This document shows positions 1 through 9,355 of a stretch of 64,000 nucleotides of DNA, one piece after another. A program made the position numbers and the translations under genes. Position 1 is the first letter of the stretch. Every line of letters starts with the position of its first letter. The notes beneath the pieces are model-generated. The model did no database searches. It saw only the letters and a list, made by a program, of their open reading frames with translations, and was not told the origin of the DNA. Origin of the DNA: Carboxylicivirga marina (GTDB lineage Bacteria; Bacteroidota; Bacteroidia; Bacteroidales; Marinilabiliaceae); assembly GCF_016612505.1 (NCBI RefSeq), contig NZ_JAENRR010000007.1, forward strand, positions 94,343 through 158,342. The letters run 5' to 3'.

Positions 1-137
<137 letters not shown>

Positions 138-139
138 TT

Positions 140-300
140 ATGGTTAATGTTTTACTTTAACCTCTACCTGTGCTCAACGCACCGGTCTGTACTAAATATT
201 TTTTTGATTATCAGATACGATGCGTTGTGACACTTAGCGCGTCATCATCATACACATCATCATATGAGAAGCGTTCTTAAATACATTTGTTGTATTTAAG
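140..300 (-). promoter_or_regulatory. Putative attenuator region of metY (alternative pairing segments)
   Basis: Read on the minus strand, the leader contains CTTAAATACA/TGTATTTAAG (perfect 10-bp stem, 276-300), then the leader ORF. The segment CAACGCA follows the leader stop, and TGCGTTG lies about 40 bases further on. CAACGCA and TGCGTTG are exactly complementary, with GTG/CAC extending the stem across an internal loop. The overlapping CGCATC can instead pair with GATG..CG at the end of the leader ORF. The two pairings exclude each other, as in amino-acid attenuators. No U-run terminator follows, so control may act on translation or on Rho. No known SAM riboswitch consensus was recognised. 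Confidence 0.45.
234..263 (-). CDS. Methionine-rich leader peptide MMMCMMMTR upstream of metY
   Basis: A nine-codon ORF reads ATG ATG ATG TGT ATG ATG ATG ACG CGC and then TAA. It ends 108 bases before the metY start codon on the same strand. Six methionines and one cysteine in nine codons, in front of a gene for sulfur amino acid synthesis, is what a ribosome-stalling attenuation leader would look like. A perfect 10-bp inverted repeat lies just upstream (276-300). Segments downstream can pair in alternative ways. Translation of the ORF is inferred, not shown. Confidence 0.6.
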   Translation of the reverse strand: MMMCMMMTR

Positions 301-561
301 GCTGTAGAAGTAATATGAAATAATTGCTTTTTCATTGATTACAAATAAAGAGAATTTACTCTTAAATTCAAATAGATATTGAATAGTTTTTTAATTGATT
401 TATAATAATTAGTAAATCAATGCGTTAAATTAGATGAGAGTGATAGGTGAAAAAAATATGCGTATTAACGCAACCTTATTCCCGATGTTACGTCTTAATA
501 TTTGGAATCGGGAGTTGTATAGTTGTTAATTGCTAAAATATTTAGCTAAACCCAAATTGCT

Positions 562-681
562 ATGATGACTCGAAGTTTATTAACCGTTAAACACTGGGCA
601 AGAAGTATTGATATTCCGGTAAGATTTCTGATTTTACAGATTTTTATACTTTCAATTATTGCCTTAAGTTTGGCCTTGTAG
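562..681 (+). CDS. Possible 39-residue membrane peptide
   Basis: A 39-codon ORF (start MMTRSLLTVKHWARSIDI) has a basic N-terminal half and a strongly hydrophobic C-terminal half rich in I, L and F, ending ALSLAL. It would make one membrane helix. It stops six bases before a strong terminator hairpin (687-732), which fits a short transcript. No ribosome binding site is visible, but few genes in this window have one. It could be a chance ORF; no family is recognised. Confidence 0.3.
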   Translation: MMTRSLLTVKHWARSIDIPVRFLILQIFILSIIALSLAL

Positions 682-686
682 GATTT

Positions 687-732
687 AAAGCCAATTGAAG
701 TATGCCAGAATCATACTCCAATTGGCTTTTTT
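687..732. terminator. Bidirectional intrinsic terminator
   Basis: AAAGCCAATTG-A-AGTATG pairs with CATACT-C-CAATTGGCTTT (17 bp, one mismatch) and is flanked by a run of T on the right and A on the left. It lies just past the GH92 stop codon (minus strand) and after the small plus-strand ORF, and can serve both. Confidence 0.8.
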
Positions 733-735
733 ATT

Positions 736-2982
736 TTAGTACGATGGCGGAAATGCTTCCTTGGAATTCCATAACTGCTTATTAGGCTTATTTGTCATCT
801 CAAACTCCAATTGCCCTCCGTTAATAATTTCCTGATGAGTAATAAAACATCGCTTTAATTCCTGACCATTTAATTTGACAGATTGTATATAGATATTCTT
901 ATCTGATGTATTGGAACAGGTAATTTCAAACGATTTATTATTTGGTAGATTAATTGATGCTGAGTCCCATAAAGGTGTTCCTATTACATAAATACCATCT
1001 GCCGGATTAACCGGATAAAAGCCAAGTGAGCTTAAAGTATACCAGGATGACATTTGACCACAATCTTCGTTTCCACAATGTCCATCAGGAACTGGTGCAT
1101 ATTGCGTTTCCAGAATTTCTCTGACGCGTTCTTGTGTTTTCCAGGCTTTACCAAAATAATTGTAAAGATAAGCTACATGATGGCTAGGCTCATTACCATG
1201 AGCATATTGGCCAATCATACCTGTGCTAAATATCGGTAGTTTATCATCATCTTTAGGATAATACGTAAACATACTATCCAACTTTTCTTCGAAGCGATTT
1301 GAGCCGCCTGTGATATCGATTAAGCCCTGAATGTTATGTGGAACAAACCAGAAGTAGTGCCATGCATTACTTTCACAGAAATGATCGGTATAATCTTTGG
1401 CTATAAAATCACTGATAAATTTGCCATCTGCTTTTTTCGGGCGCATAAATGATGATTCATTATCGTAATGGCTTTTCCAATTATTCGCTCTTTCTAGAAA
1501 GTAGTTGTAATCATCCGTTTTGTTTAAATCTTTGGCTAATTGAGCAATGCACCAATCATCGTAGGCATATTCTAATGTTTTTGATACCGACCAGTTTTCA
1601 TGGTCATAAGAAACGGGCACATAACCTAATTCGCGATATTCTTTAATACCATGTGCGTCATCCATTGCATTTGATTTACAGGCTTCAAATAACAGATCGC
1701 TATCAAATTCATTCAGTAAACCCTTAAAATAAGCGTCAACAATTACCGGAATCGCATGATAACCAATCATCATATCTGTTTCATTCCCCTGCATCGGCCA
1801 TACTGGCGTAAGACCTGTTTGCTCGTAATGACTCAGCATGCTACTTACAAAATCTTTAACACGCTCAGGGTGCATGATGGTATATAATGGGTGAGCAGCC
1901 CTAAATGTGTCCCAGAGTGAAAATGTATCATACTTATCGTACCCTTCGGCATGATGATATTTGCCATCTGCACCTTTGTAATGGCCATCAGTATCACTAA
2001 ACAGTGTTGGAGCCAGCATCGATTGATAGAGTGTTGTGTAAAATGTTTTTTTATTCGTCTCATTATTCGATGTTATGCTGATCTTACTCAATTCTTCTTC
2101 CCATGTGTTAGAAGCTTCCTGTCGATACCTATCAAAGTCGTTATGCGCTGCTTCTACCGTTATGCTTTTTGTTGAACCTATATTTGATGCCGACGAAACA
2201 CCTACTTTAACGATAACTTTCTCCTGGTTTGAGGTGGCAAACTGCACTATTATTTTTGTGTTTTTCCCCTTTGTATTTCTGGTATTTTCCTTCTCATTGT
2301 TGTTATACAGTTCGAACGAGGTAAATGGTTTTGAAAATTTAGCCGTAAAAAACACCCGCTGATCTTTAGCCCAGCCTTTTGAGAAACGATAACCTTCAAT
2401 GGTTGTATCATCAATCACTTTTAAATAAGTATCGGTTGGCGCATCCCAGTTTAAAGAGTAACCTAAGTCAATGATAAAACCTGAGTTATCATCTTCCGGA
2501 AAAGTGTATTGATGAATACCTGTTCGTTTGGTAGCAGTTAGTTCAGCATTAATACCATAATCTTGCAAAAACACTTGATAATAACCTGGCTCGGCCTGTT
2601 CATTATCATGTGAAAACGTGCTATAAGGTCGATAACCATTTTCTTTAAGTGTTTTAGTTGCTTTCGAGTTTATCGGACTAACTAATATATCATATAAGTC
2701 GCCCGCTCCTGTTCCCGTTAGGTGCATATGGCTAAAACCTGTTATAATGGTGTCTGGATAAAAATAACCTGCGATTCTATCCCAGCCCGGTATGCCATGA
2801 TCGGGGCTTAACTGTACCATACCAAATGACACCGTTGCACCTGGGTACGTATTTCCAGGACCATCGGTTCCCATAAATGGATTTACAAGCGATGTAAGTC
2901 TTTCATTCTGAACTTTATTGTTAGAACATGAAACGTAAAACAAGGCAACTACAAGTATTAATATTGTGTTCGTGGTTTTCAT
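736..2982 (-). CDS. GH92 family alpha-mannosidase-like lipoprotein
   Basis: The 748-residue protein matches glycoside hydrolase family 92, which holds calcium-dependent exo-alpha-mannosidases that trim mannans and N-glycans. The N-terminus has a hydrophobic segment and a lipobox (FYVSC, Cys19), so it is probably a surface or periplasmic lipoprotein. Family landmarks include NPFMGTDGPGNTYPGA (about residues 34-49), SLWDTFRAAHPL, GNEPSHHVAYLYNY and GNEDCGQMSSWY near residue 635, where catalytic acidic residues of the family reside. Length is normal for the family. It stands alone, with no SusC/SusD pair beside it, so it is not part of an evident polysaccharide utilization locus here. Linkage specificity cannot be read from the sequence. 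Confidence 0.9.
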   Translation of the reverse strand: MKTTNTILILVVALFYVSCSNNKVQNERLTSLVNPFMGTDGPGNTYPGATVSFGMVQLSPDHGIPGWDRIAGYFYPDTIITGFSHMHLTGTGAGDLYDILVSPINSKATKTLKENGYRPYSTFSHDNEQAEPGYYQVFLQDYGINAELTATKRTGIHQYTFPEDDNSGFIIDLGYSLNWDAPTDTYLKVIDDTTIEGYRFSKGWAKDQRVFFTAKFSKPFTSFELYNNNEKENTRNTKGKNTKIIVQFATSNQEKVIVKVGVSSASNIGSTKSITVEAAHNDFDRYRQEASNTWEEELSKISITSNNETNKKTFYTTLYQSMLAPTLFSDTDGHYKGADGKYHHAEGYDKYDTFSLWDTFRAAHPLYTIMHPERVKDFVSSMLSHYEQTGLTPVWPMQGNETDMMIGYHAIPVIVDAYFKGLLNEFDSDLLFEACKSNAMDDAHGIKEYRELGYVPVSYDHENWSVSKTLEYAYDDWCIAQLAKDLNKTDDYNYFLERANNWKSHYDNESSFMRPKKADGKFISDFIAKDYTDHFCESNAWHYFWFVPHNIQGLIDITGGSNRFEEKLDSMFTYYPKDDDKLPIFSTGMIGQYAHGNEPSHHVAYLYNYFGKAWKTQERVREILETQYAPVPDGHCGNEDCGQMSSWYTLSSLGFYPVNPADGIYVIGTPLWDSASINLPNNKSFEITCSNTSDKNIYIQSVKLNGQELKRCFITHQEIINGGQLEFEMTNKPNKQLWNSKEAFPPSY

Positions 2983-3283
2983 ATTAATAAATTTTAAATC
3001 AGATACTTCGTATTAAAATACAAAGAAAATATTCAGGGTGCATAGTAAAGGTAGATAGAGGTTCAAATTGGTATACTATCTATGTACTTGAAGCTATTAT
3101 GAAAAGTAAATAGATGATTTTAATTAGACCGATTCTAAAATGGAGGAATTAATGTTAAAAAAGCCTTAAATAAAAGTTATCTGAATATTAATAAAATAAA
3201 AAAAATCACATCTTTGGGCTCGAATTTGGGATGTAGAATCTATGTATTATTGAAGAGGTGTTACCTCTGCTTTACAACTAATT
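2983..3283. other. Divergent intergenic region with hairpin near the Na/Pi gene start
   Basis: This 301-base A+T-rich stretch holds the promoters of the two divergent genes. The only distinct structure is AGAGGT-GTT-ACCTCT (3254-3268), a perfect six-bp hairpin 15 bases before the start codon at 3284. It could modulate translation. No ORF is credible. Confidence 0.5.
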
Positions 3284-4978
3284 ATGAATTACTCACTTTT
3301 TGATTTATTAACCCTTATTGGTTCATTGGGGTTATTTCTCTTCGGGATGAAGATGATGAGCGAGGCCTTGCAAAAGGTTGCTGGTGATCGTATGCGAAAG
3401 ATTTTATCCGCTATGACATCGAATCGCTTTTTGGGCGTATTAACGGGCTTTTTGGTAACCACTATTATTCAGTCTTCTTCGGCTACAACCGTAATGGTGG
3501 TAAGTTTTGTGAATGCCGGATTAATATCACTAGTGGAATCCATTGGTGTTATTATGGGGGCAAATATTGGAACCACCATTACAGGTTGGATGATTACTTT
3601 GCTCGGATTTAAAGTAAAAATTAGTGCTTTTGCTCTTCCTTTAATTGGTTTGGGATTACCTCTAATTTTTTCAAAAAATTCTTCACGCCGTTCTTGGGGT
3701 GAATTTTTAGTAGGCTTTGCATTACTATTTTTAGGCTTAGAATATCTCAAGGGATCTGTTCCTAACATTAAAGAGAGTCCTGAAGTTTTAAGCTTCCTTC
3801 AGCATTATACCAATTTAGGTTTTGGTTCAACACTTATTTTTCTTTTTATAGGAACTATACTAACTGTTGTAATTCAGTCATCAAGCGCAACGATGGCACT
3901 CACATTTGTTATGTGTAGTCAAGGTTGGATTGATTTTCAAATTGCTGCGGCAATGGTGATGGGGGAAAATATTGGAACAACCATTACTGCAAATATCGCT
4001 GCTGCTGTTGGTAATGTATCGGCCAAACGGGCAGCTCGAGTACATTTACTGTTTAACCTCTTAGGTGTTACTTGGATGTTAATGTTATTCCCTTGGTTCG
4101 TCGAAACAATTGATGGATTCGTTTTAAAAAGTAATGGTGTTTCACCTAGTGAGTCTGTGGCTGCTATTCCAACGGCCTTATCTATTTTTCATACATCCTT
4201 TAATGTGTTAAATGTATTGATATTCATCTGGTTTGTGCCACTTTTTAACAAAGCTGTTGTTAAAATGGTGCCTGCATCTGAAATGGAAGAAGAAGAATTT
4301 AGGTTGAAGTTTATTACCACTGGTATGTTATCGACTTCTGAGCTTTCGATTTTACAAGCTCGTAAAGAGGTTCACTCATTTGGGAAACACAGTCATAAAA
4401 TGTTTGGATTCATACGTAAGCTGATGAATCAAAATAAAGACAGTAAGTTTAGTAAACAGTTTGCCCGTATTGAGAAATATGAAGGTATTTGTGATAATAT
4501 AGAGGTTGAAATAGCTAATTACCTGTCACAGGTTAATCAGGGTAAATTAAGTGATGTAGGACGTAAACGCGTTCGATCTATGCTTAAGCTTGTTGATGAC
4601 CTGGAAAGTATTGGAGATTGTAACTATAATCTGGCTAAGACGATTAATCGCATGCGTAATGCCAGTGTTAAGTTCGATGAGGACATACTTAAGAAGCTTG
4701 ATTTAATGTTTAATTTGGTTGATGCTTCTTTAGAAGTAATGATATCGAACCTGGATGATGCCAACGAAGATATTCATTTAACTAAAGCCAAGCAGCTTGA
4801 GGATGAAATTAATAATTATCGCAATCAGCTTAAAGTGGAGCACCTTGATAATTTAAAGAATGGTGTTTATGCTTACGAAGCAGGTATTATATTTAATGAT
4901 TTATTCTCGGAATGTGAGAAATTGGCTGATTATGTAATTAATGTAACGGAAGCCTTGTCAGAGGTGAATCCGCAGTAG
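3284..4978 (+). CDS. Na/phosphate cotransporter with C-terminal PhoU-like domain
   Basis: The 564-residue protein belongs to the PNaS (NptA/YjbB-like) family of sodium-coupled phosphate transporters in the inner membrane. It has two inverted halves, each with the family signature QSSSAT (about residues 63-68 and 197-202), embedded in eight or so hydrophobic helices. From about residue 355 it turns into a soluble helical PhoU-like region that ends EALSEVNPQ. This transporter-PhoU fusion is the common bacterial form. Bacterial homologues have been linked to phosphate uptake or export; direction is not evident here. The gene is monocistronic with its own terminator. Confidence 0.88.
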   Translation: MNYSLFDLLTLIGSLGLFLFGMKMMSEALQKVAGDRMRKILSAMTSNRFLGVLTGFLVTTIIQSSSATTVMVVSFVNAGLISLVESIGVIMGANIGTTITGWMITLLGFKVKISAFALPLIGLGLPLIFSKNSSRRSWGEFLVGFALLFLGLEYLKGSVPNIKESPEVLSFLQHYTNLGFGSTLIFLFIGTILTVVIQSSSATMALTFVMCSQGWIDFQIAAAMVMGENIGTTITANIAAAVGNVSAKRAARVHLLFNLLGVTWMLMLFPWFVETIDGFVLKSNGVSPSESVAAIPTALSIFHTSFNVLNVLIFIWFVPLFNKAVVKMVPASEMEEEEFRLKFITTGMLSTSELSILQARKEVHSFGKHSHKMFGFIRKLMNQNKDSKFSKQFARIEKYEGICDNIEVEIANYLSQVNQGKLSDVGRKRVRSMLKLVDDLESIGDCNYNLAKTINRMRNASVKFDEDILKKLDLMFNLVDASLEVMISNLDDANEDIHLTKAKQLEDEINNYRNQLKVEHLDNLKNGVYAYEAGIIFNDLFSECEKLADYVINVTEALSEVNPQ

Positions 4979-4997
4979 AAGAAATATTTTACAATAG

Positions 4998-5026
4998 AAA
5001 ATCCCGCTAATTGGCGGGATTTTTTG
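4998..5026 (+). terminator. Intrinsic terminator of the Na/Pi cotransporter gene
   Basis: AAATCCCGC pairs with GCGGGATTT across a short TAATTG loop, followed by T6GTTTT. It starts 20 bases after the stop codon. Confidence 0.85.
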
Positions 5027-5141
5027 TTTTATACCAACTAATAAACTGTGAATTGAATACCATAGAGTTTAATTACGAAGAGCCAAAGAAGTATTGTAGT
5101 ATGAAAACCTTTGTATAGCCGGACGAGAAGTATATATACGC

Positions 5142-5171
5142 AAAAAGGTCCGGCTGAACCGAACCTTTTTT
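5142..5171. terminator. Second hairpin between convergent genes
   Basis: AAAAAGGT-C-CGG pairs with CCG-A-ACCTTTTT around a CTGAA loop. A runs on one side and T runs on the other make it usable from both strands. It may be the recJ terminator or a backup for the upstream gene. The rest of 5172-5501 is A+T-rich with no credible ORF or structure. Confidence 0.6.
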
Positions 5172-5501
5172 CATCTGGATTTTATCTGATATAAGGGAAA
5201 GGGCTTAACTTTCACGTGTTAAATATATATAAAAATGTCATTCGTGATTCATATCGTTTAAGAAAAAATAAGATGTAATTAACTCAGAGTTAATATATTG
5301 GATTGTAGTATTCTACAAATCTAGAAACTAACCCCTAAAAAGTAGATGTAAAAAATTGTTAAAATATATTTTATAAAGATTAACCCCTTAGAATTTTACA
5401 ATATTGACTTTAAAAGAGGTTTTTTGTAAGATACCCCCTGTTTGAGCTTGGAATTTGAATAATTATCGAAATAGCTTATTTATACTGATTCAAAACAAGA
5501 C

Positions 5502-7223
5502 TTATTCCGAATATGGAAATTTTATATCTTTCACCATCACTTGTAAAGTAGTAACACCATTATAGACATTTTCTTCAACCGTGTAACAGATATCAAATGG
5601 GTCGTTTGATTTGATGCTATCAATAATACTTCCCATGGAAAAAGCGATACCTTGTTTGATGGCCGCTGAATGTTCTTCTATAATCTCCAATTTAAGATGA
5701 TCGCGATCTTTACCAACACATTTACTGGTACCATAATCGAATACACGTTCAGAAGAAAATGTAGGTTTCATGTTTCCAGGACCAAATGGTCGGAATTGTT
5801 TCAATATGCGATAGAACTTAGAATTGATATCTTTCAAGTGTAATTTTGAATCAATTTCAATTTGTGGAATTAGTTGCTCTGGTAAGATATTATCTTCTAC
5901 AAACTGCTCGAAACGACGCTGGAATTCAGGTATGTTTTCAATCTTTAAAGTGAGACCGGCTGCGTACATATGACCACCAAAGTTTTCGAGTAAATCACTA
6001 CATGACTCAATGGCTTTATACAAATCGAAGCCATCAACAGAGCGTGCACTGCCGGTGGCAAATCCCTTTGATTCTGTTAGAATAACCGTTGGACGATAAA
6101 AGGATTCGGTAAGACGAGAGGCCACAATACCTATCACTCCTTTGTGCCAGTCTTTATTATAAAGTACGGTTGATTTTTTGGCTAATAATTCAGGATTCGT
6201 TGCAATTAAATCGTGTGCTTCAACGGTAATGCTTCTATCCAGATCTTTACGTGTTTCGTTGCATTCGTCAATATCTTTACTCATTAAGCCTGCATTACCC
6301 GAATCACGACTAACCAGCAAGTCTACGGCATCGCTTCCTGCATCAATTCGGCCAGCCGCATTAATGCGTGGGCCAATTTTAAATACAATATCACTGATGG
6401 TAATTTCCCGGCCTTCCATACCGGCAATTTTAATGATGGATTTTAAGCCAATACCCGGATTAGAATTTAGTTTTTCAAGACCATAATAGGCTAAGATGCG
6501 ATTTTCGCCTACGATGGGAACAATATCTGATGCAATACTTACAGCTACTAAATCAACTAAATCATATAGCTGCGATTCCTTATAATCATTGTATCGACAA
6601 AAACCTTGCATTAATTTAAATCCAACACCGCATCCCGATAGGTTTTTATCAGGATAATTACAATCCGGACGTTTTGGATCGAGACAAGCTGCTGCATTTG
6701 GTAAAACATCACCTGGTGTATGGTGGTCGCAAATAACAAAATCAATGCCTTTTTCACGGGCATAATCCATTTTTTCAACAGCTTTAATACCGCAGTCAAG
6801 CGCTATTACGAGGGTGATACCATTGTCGGCTGCAAAATCAATGCCTTTGTATGAAATACCATAACCTTCTTCGTAACGGTTAGGTATATAATAATCAATT
6901 TGATTGTAGTGAAGGCTTAAGAAGGAGTAAACCAATGATACACTGGTAGTACCATCAACATCGTAATCGCCATAAATAAGAATTTTTTCATTGTTATCGA
7001 AAGCCTTTACAATGCGGTGAACCGCCTCTTCCATATCCTTCATTAAAAAAGGATTATGAAGGTCAGTTAGTTTGGGACGAAAAAAAGCTTTAGCCTCATC
7101 GTAATTGGAAACTCCTCTTTGTACAAGCAGGTTTGCCAATACACGATTGATATGTAATACCTCTGATAAGTGATTGATTGTTTCGTCATCACTTTCGGGT
7201 TTTATGCTCCACCTTTTTTCCAT
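5502..7223 (-). CDS. recJ: Single-strand-specific DNA exonuclease RecJ
   Basis: The 573-residue cytoplasmic enzyme degrades single-stranded DNA 5' to 3' in recombination and mismatch repair. It has the DHH phosphoesterase motifs: DYDVDG (residues 86-91), an aspartate in ALDCG (about 143), DHH (166-168) and SGCGVGFKL (DHHA1-linked region). The C-terminal part carries GGHMYAAGLT and the OB-fold region typical of RecJ. Length matches the family. It lies 127 bases downstream of lipB on the same strand and may share its transcript. Confidence 0.95.
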   Translation of the reverse strand: MEKRWSIKPESDDETINHLSEVLHINRVLANLLVQRGVSNYDEAKAFFRPKLTDLHNPFLMKDMEEAVHRIVKAFDNNEKILIYGDYDVDGTTSVSLVYSFLSLHYNQIDYYIPNRYEEGYGISYKGIDFAADNGITLVIALDCGIKAVEKMDYAREKGIDFVICDHHTPGDVLPNAAACLDPKRPDCNYPDKNLSGCGVGFKLMQGFCRYNDYKESQLYDLVDLVAVSIASDIVPIVGENRILAYYGLEKLNSNPGIGLKSIIKIAGMEGREITISDIVFKIGPRINAAGRIDAGSDAVDLLVSRDSGNAGLMSKDIDECNETRKDLDRSITVEAHDLIATNPELLAKKSTVLYNKDWHKGVIGIVASRLTESFYRPTVILTESKGFATGSARSVDGFDLYKAIESCSDLLENFGGHMYAAGLTLKIENIPEFQRRFEQFVEDNILPEQLIPQIEIDSKLHLKDINSKFYRILKQFRPFGPGNMKPTFSSERVFDYGTSKCVGKDRDHLKLEIIEEHSAAIKQGIAFSMGSIIDSIKSNDPFDICYTVEENVYNGVTTLQVMVKDIKFPYSE

Positions 7224-7350
7224 CTCCCTGTTTTAGCCCATTTAAGAGCATAAATTTTTCGAAAATTTATCTTAAATCAAAAGCCGAAAGTGCAATTGTT
7301 AATAAAAATTAATTTCCAATGATTAATAAATAACGCTATGTTATTTGTGC

Positions 7351-8058
7351 TCACTTATTTAATTGCCATTCAAAAAGATCAGATAATTTGCCAAGCAGAT
7401 TGTCTTTTACCTCTTGCATGTCTAGTTTTCGACCTAATTCCTTTTCCATAGATGTAACACCCTTATCAACAAAACCACATGGATTTATATGATTAAAATA
7501 CGATAAGTCGGTATTGATGTTTAATGCAAAGCCATGCATAGATACATAACGGCTGGCTTTTACGCCTATTGCACAAATCTTGCGCGATTTTCCAGGTATT
7601 TGCGTATCTATCCATACACCAGTGGCTCCGTCAAGGCGCTCGCTGGTAATGTTATAGTCGGCCAATGTTTGAATAATGGCTTCTTCTAATTTATGAATAT
7701 ATGTTTTAACCGTTAAGTCTAATGCTTCTAAATCAAGAATTGGATAACCTACTAGCTGCCCCGGTCCGTGATAAGTGATATCTCCTCCCCTGTTTATTTT
7801 GTAAAATGTGGCATTTATCTGTTTTAGAAACTGATCGTTTATCAGCAAATTGTTTTGCACACCACTTTTACCCAAAGTATATACATGTGGATGTTCTACA
7901 AATAACAAATGGTTGGTAATCTGTTTTTCATCTTTAGGATTATCGCGATTGTGTAGTTTTACATCAACAACTTCAGAAAATAATTTCTCCTGATAGTCCC
8001 AAACGTCTTTGTAGTCGCTCGAACCAAGGTCTTTAAATACGGTATGTTTGTTGTCCAT
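7351..8058 (-). CDS. lipB: Octanoyl-ACP:protein octanoyltransferase LipB
   Basis: The 235-residue enzyme moves octanoyl from acyl carrier protein to the lipoyl domains of 2-oxoacid dehydrogenases and the glycine cleavage H protein. Signature RGGDITYHGPGQLVGYP (about 90-106) is present, with the invariant lysine in SRKICAIG (Lys160) and the catalytic cysteine in NPCGF (Cys194). Its ATG overlaps the lipA stop codon (TAATG), so the two are translationally coupled. The octanoylated product is the substrate of LipA, so the pair makes lipoyl cofactor de novo. Confidence 0.96.
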   Translation of the reverse strand: MDNKHTVFKDLGSSDYKDVWDYQEKLFSEVVDVKLHNRDNPKDEKQITNHLLFVEHPHVYTLGKSGVQNNLLINDQFLKQINATFYKINRGGDITYHGPGQLVGYPILDLEALDLTVKTYIHKLEEAIIQTLADYNITSERLDGATGVWIDTQIPGKSRKICAIGVKASRYVSMHGFALNINTDLSYFNHINPCGFVDKGVTSMEKELGRKLDMQEVKDNLLGKLSDLFEWQLNK

Positions 8059-8930
8059 TATTGGTTTTTTAAAGCATTAATGTGTTTCTCGGCATGGTAT
8101 GATGATCTCACCATCGGGCCGCTTTCGACGTATTTAAAACCCTTTTCGAGGCCTACTTGTTTATATTTTTCGAATTGTTCGGGGCTTACGTACTCAGAAA
8201 CAGGTAAGTGGTTTTTTGTTGGTTGCAGGTATTGGCCAATGGTCATAACGGTTACACCAGCCTCAAGCAGATCATCCATGGTTTCAAAAACCTCTTCTTC
8301 TTTTTCGCCCAAGCCAAGCATAATACCCGACTTGGCTACCATGCCACCATCGGCAATGTATTTTAAAACCTTTAAGCTTAAATCATATTTAGCTTTGGTT
8401 CGTATTTGTGGTGTTAATCGACGAACAGTTTCCAGGTTGTGCGAAATTACTTCGGGTTTGGCATCCATAACTTGCTGAATCAAGTGGTGTAAACCGTTAA
8501 AATCTGGTATTAGCACTTCCATTGTAGTATTCGGATTCAGTTCTTTAGTTTTGGTGATGGTTTGTGCCCAAACACCAGCACCTCCGTCTTCCAAATCATC
8601 GCGATCGACCGAGGTGATAACGGCATGCTTTAACTTCATGATTTGAATTGAGCGTGCAATGCGCAACGGCTCTTTAATATCAACGGCATCGGGCTTACCT
8701 GTTTTTACATTGCAGAACTTACAGGCGCGGGTACAAATATCACCCAATATCATAAAAGTAGCAGTTCCAGCAGCCCAGCATTCTGCCGCATTTGGACATT
8801 TACCACTGGTACAAATAGTGTGCAGTTTATTATCGCGGATGGTATTATGCATCCATTTATAATCACTAGTATTAGGGAGTTGTATTTTAAGCCAGTCTGG
8901 TTTTACTATTTTGCTCTTAATCTTCACCAT
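8058..8930 (-). CDS. lipA: Lipoyl synthase LipA
   Basis: The 290-residue radical-SAM enzyme inserts two sulfur atoms into protein-bound octanoyl groups. Both iron-sulfur sites are visible: auxiliary cluster cysteines 40, 45 and 51 (TICTSGKCPNAAEC) and the radical-SAM CxxxCxxC at 66, 70 and 73 (CTRACKFC). Near the C-terminus RSSYHAEKH supplies the serine that ligates the auxiliary cluster. First gene of a lipA-lipB operon; recJ follows. Confidence 0.97.
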   Translation of the reverse strand: MVKIKSKIVKPDWLKIQLPNTSDYKWMHNTIRDNKLHTICTSGKCPNAAECWAAGTATFMILGDICTRACKFCNVKTGKPDAVDIKEPLRIARSIQIMKLKHAVITSVDRDDLEDGGAGVWAQTITKTKELNPNTTMEVLIPDFNGLHHLIQQVMDAKPEVISHNLETVRRLTPQIRTKAKYDLSLKVLKYIADGGMVAKSGIMLGLGEKEEEVFETMDDLLEAGVTVMTIGQYLQPTKNHLPVSEYVSPEQFEKYKQVGLEKGFKYVESGPMVRSSYHAEKHINALKNQ

Positions 8931-9355
8931 GCTATCTTCTTATTTAAGCCTTTACATTGCGGCAATATTACTTAAAAAATATGGTCTAAAAAATGAGGGT
9001 TATTTCGATTTTCGAAAGTTGAGTATCATTCTGAATTTCAACCTACCGAATCAGAACAGCGGATTTCGAACATTGTTCATCATGGTTAAACGTAAAATGC
9101 TACTGTTTGGTCAATAAAACAGGCCTTATTTTCAGCTATGTTTCGATAACGCTCTTTATTGATGCAACGGTATTTACCATTCTAGTAAGCAAAGTAATCT
9201 ATAGCTCATTTTATGATAGAAATGGCATAATGTGTTGCACGACATATGTAAAACTGACTTTTGTTATGTCATAAGTCATCCCATTTTATTTATCTTGCGA
9301 CACTTCAAAATAAAAAAACAACCGATAGAAACTCAATAATATAAATTAACGACAG
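8931..9355. other. Divergent intergenic region lipA / M3 peptidase
   Basis: This 425-base region has no credible coding content. A 68-codon plus-strand ORF (8911-9117) overlaps the lipA start and has no family character. A promoter-like TATCTTG (9291-9297) sits about 60 bases before the peptidase start and approaches the Bacteroidota -7 consensus TAnnTTTG. Confidence 0.4.

Noticed and set aside
8911..9117. 68-codon plus-strand ORF overlapping the lipA start
   Set aside because: Overlaps a certain gene, has no family character, and the non-overlapping part has intergenic composition.
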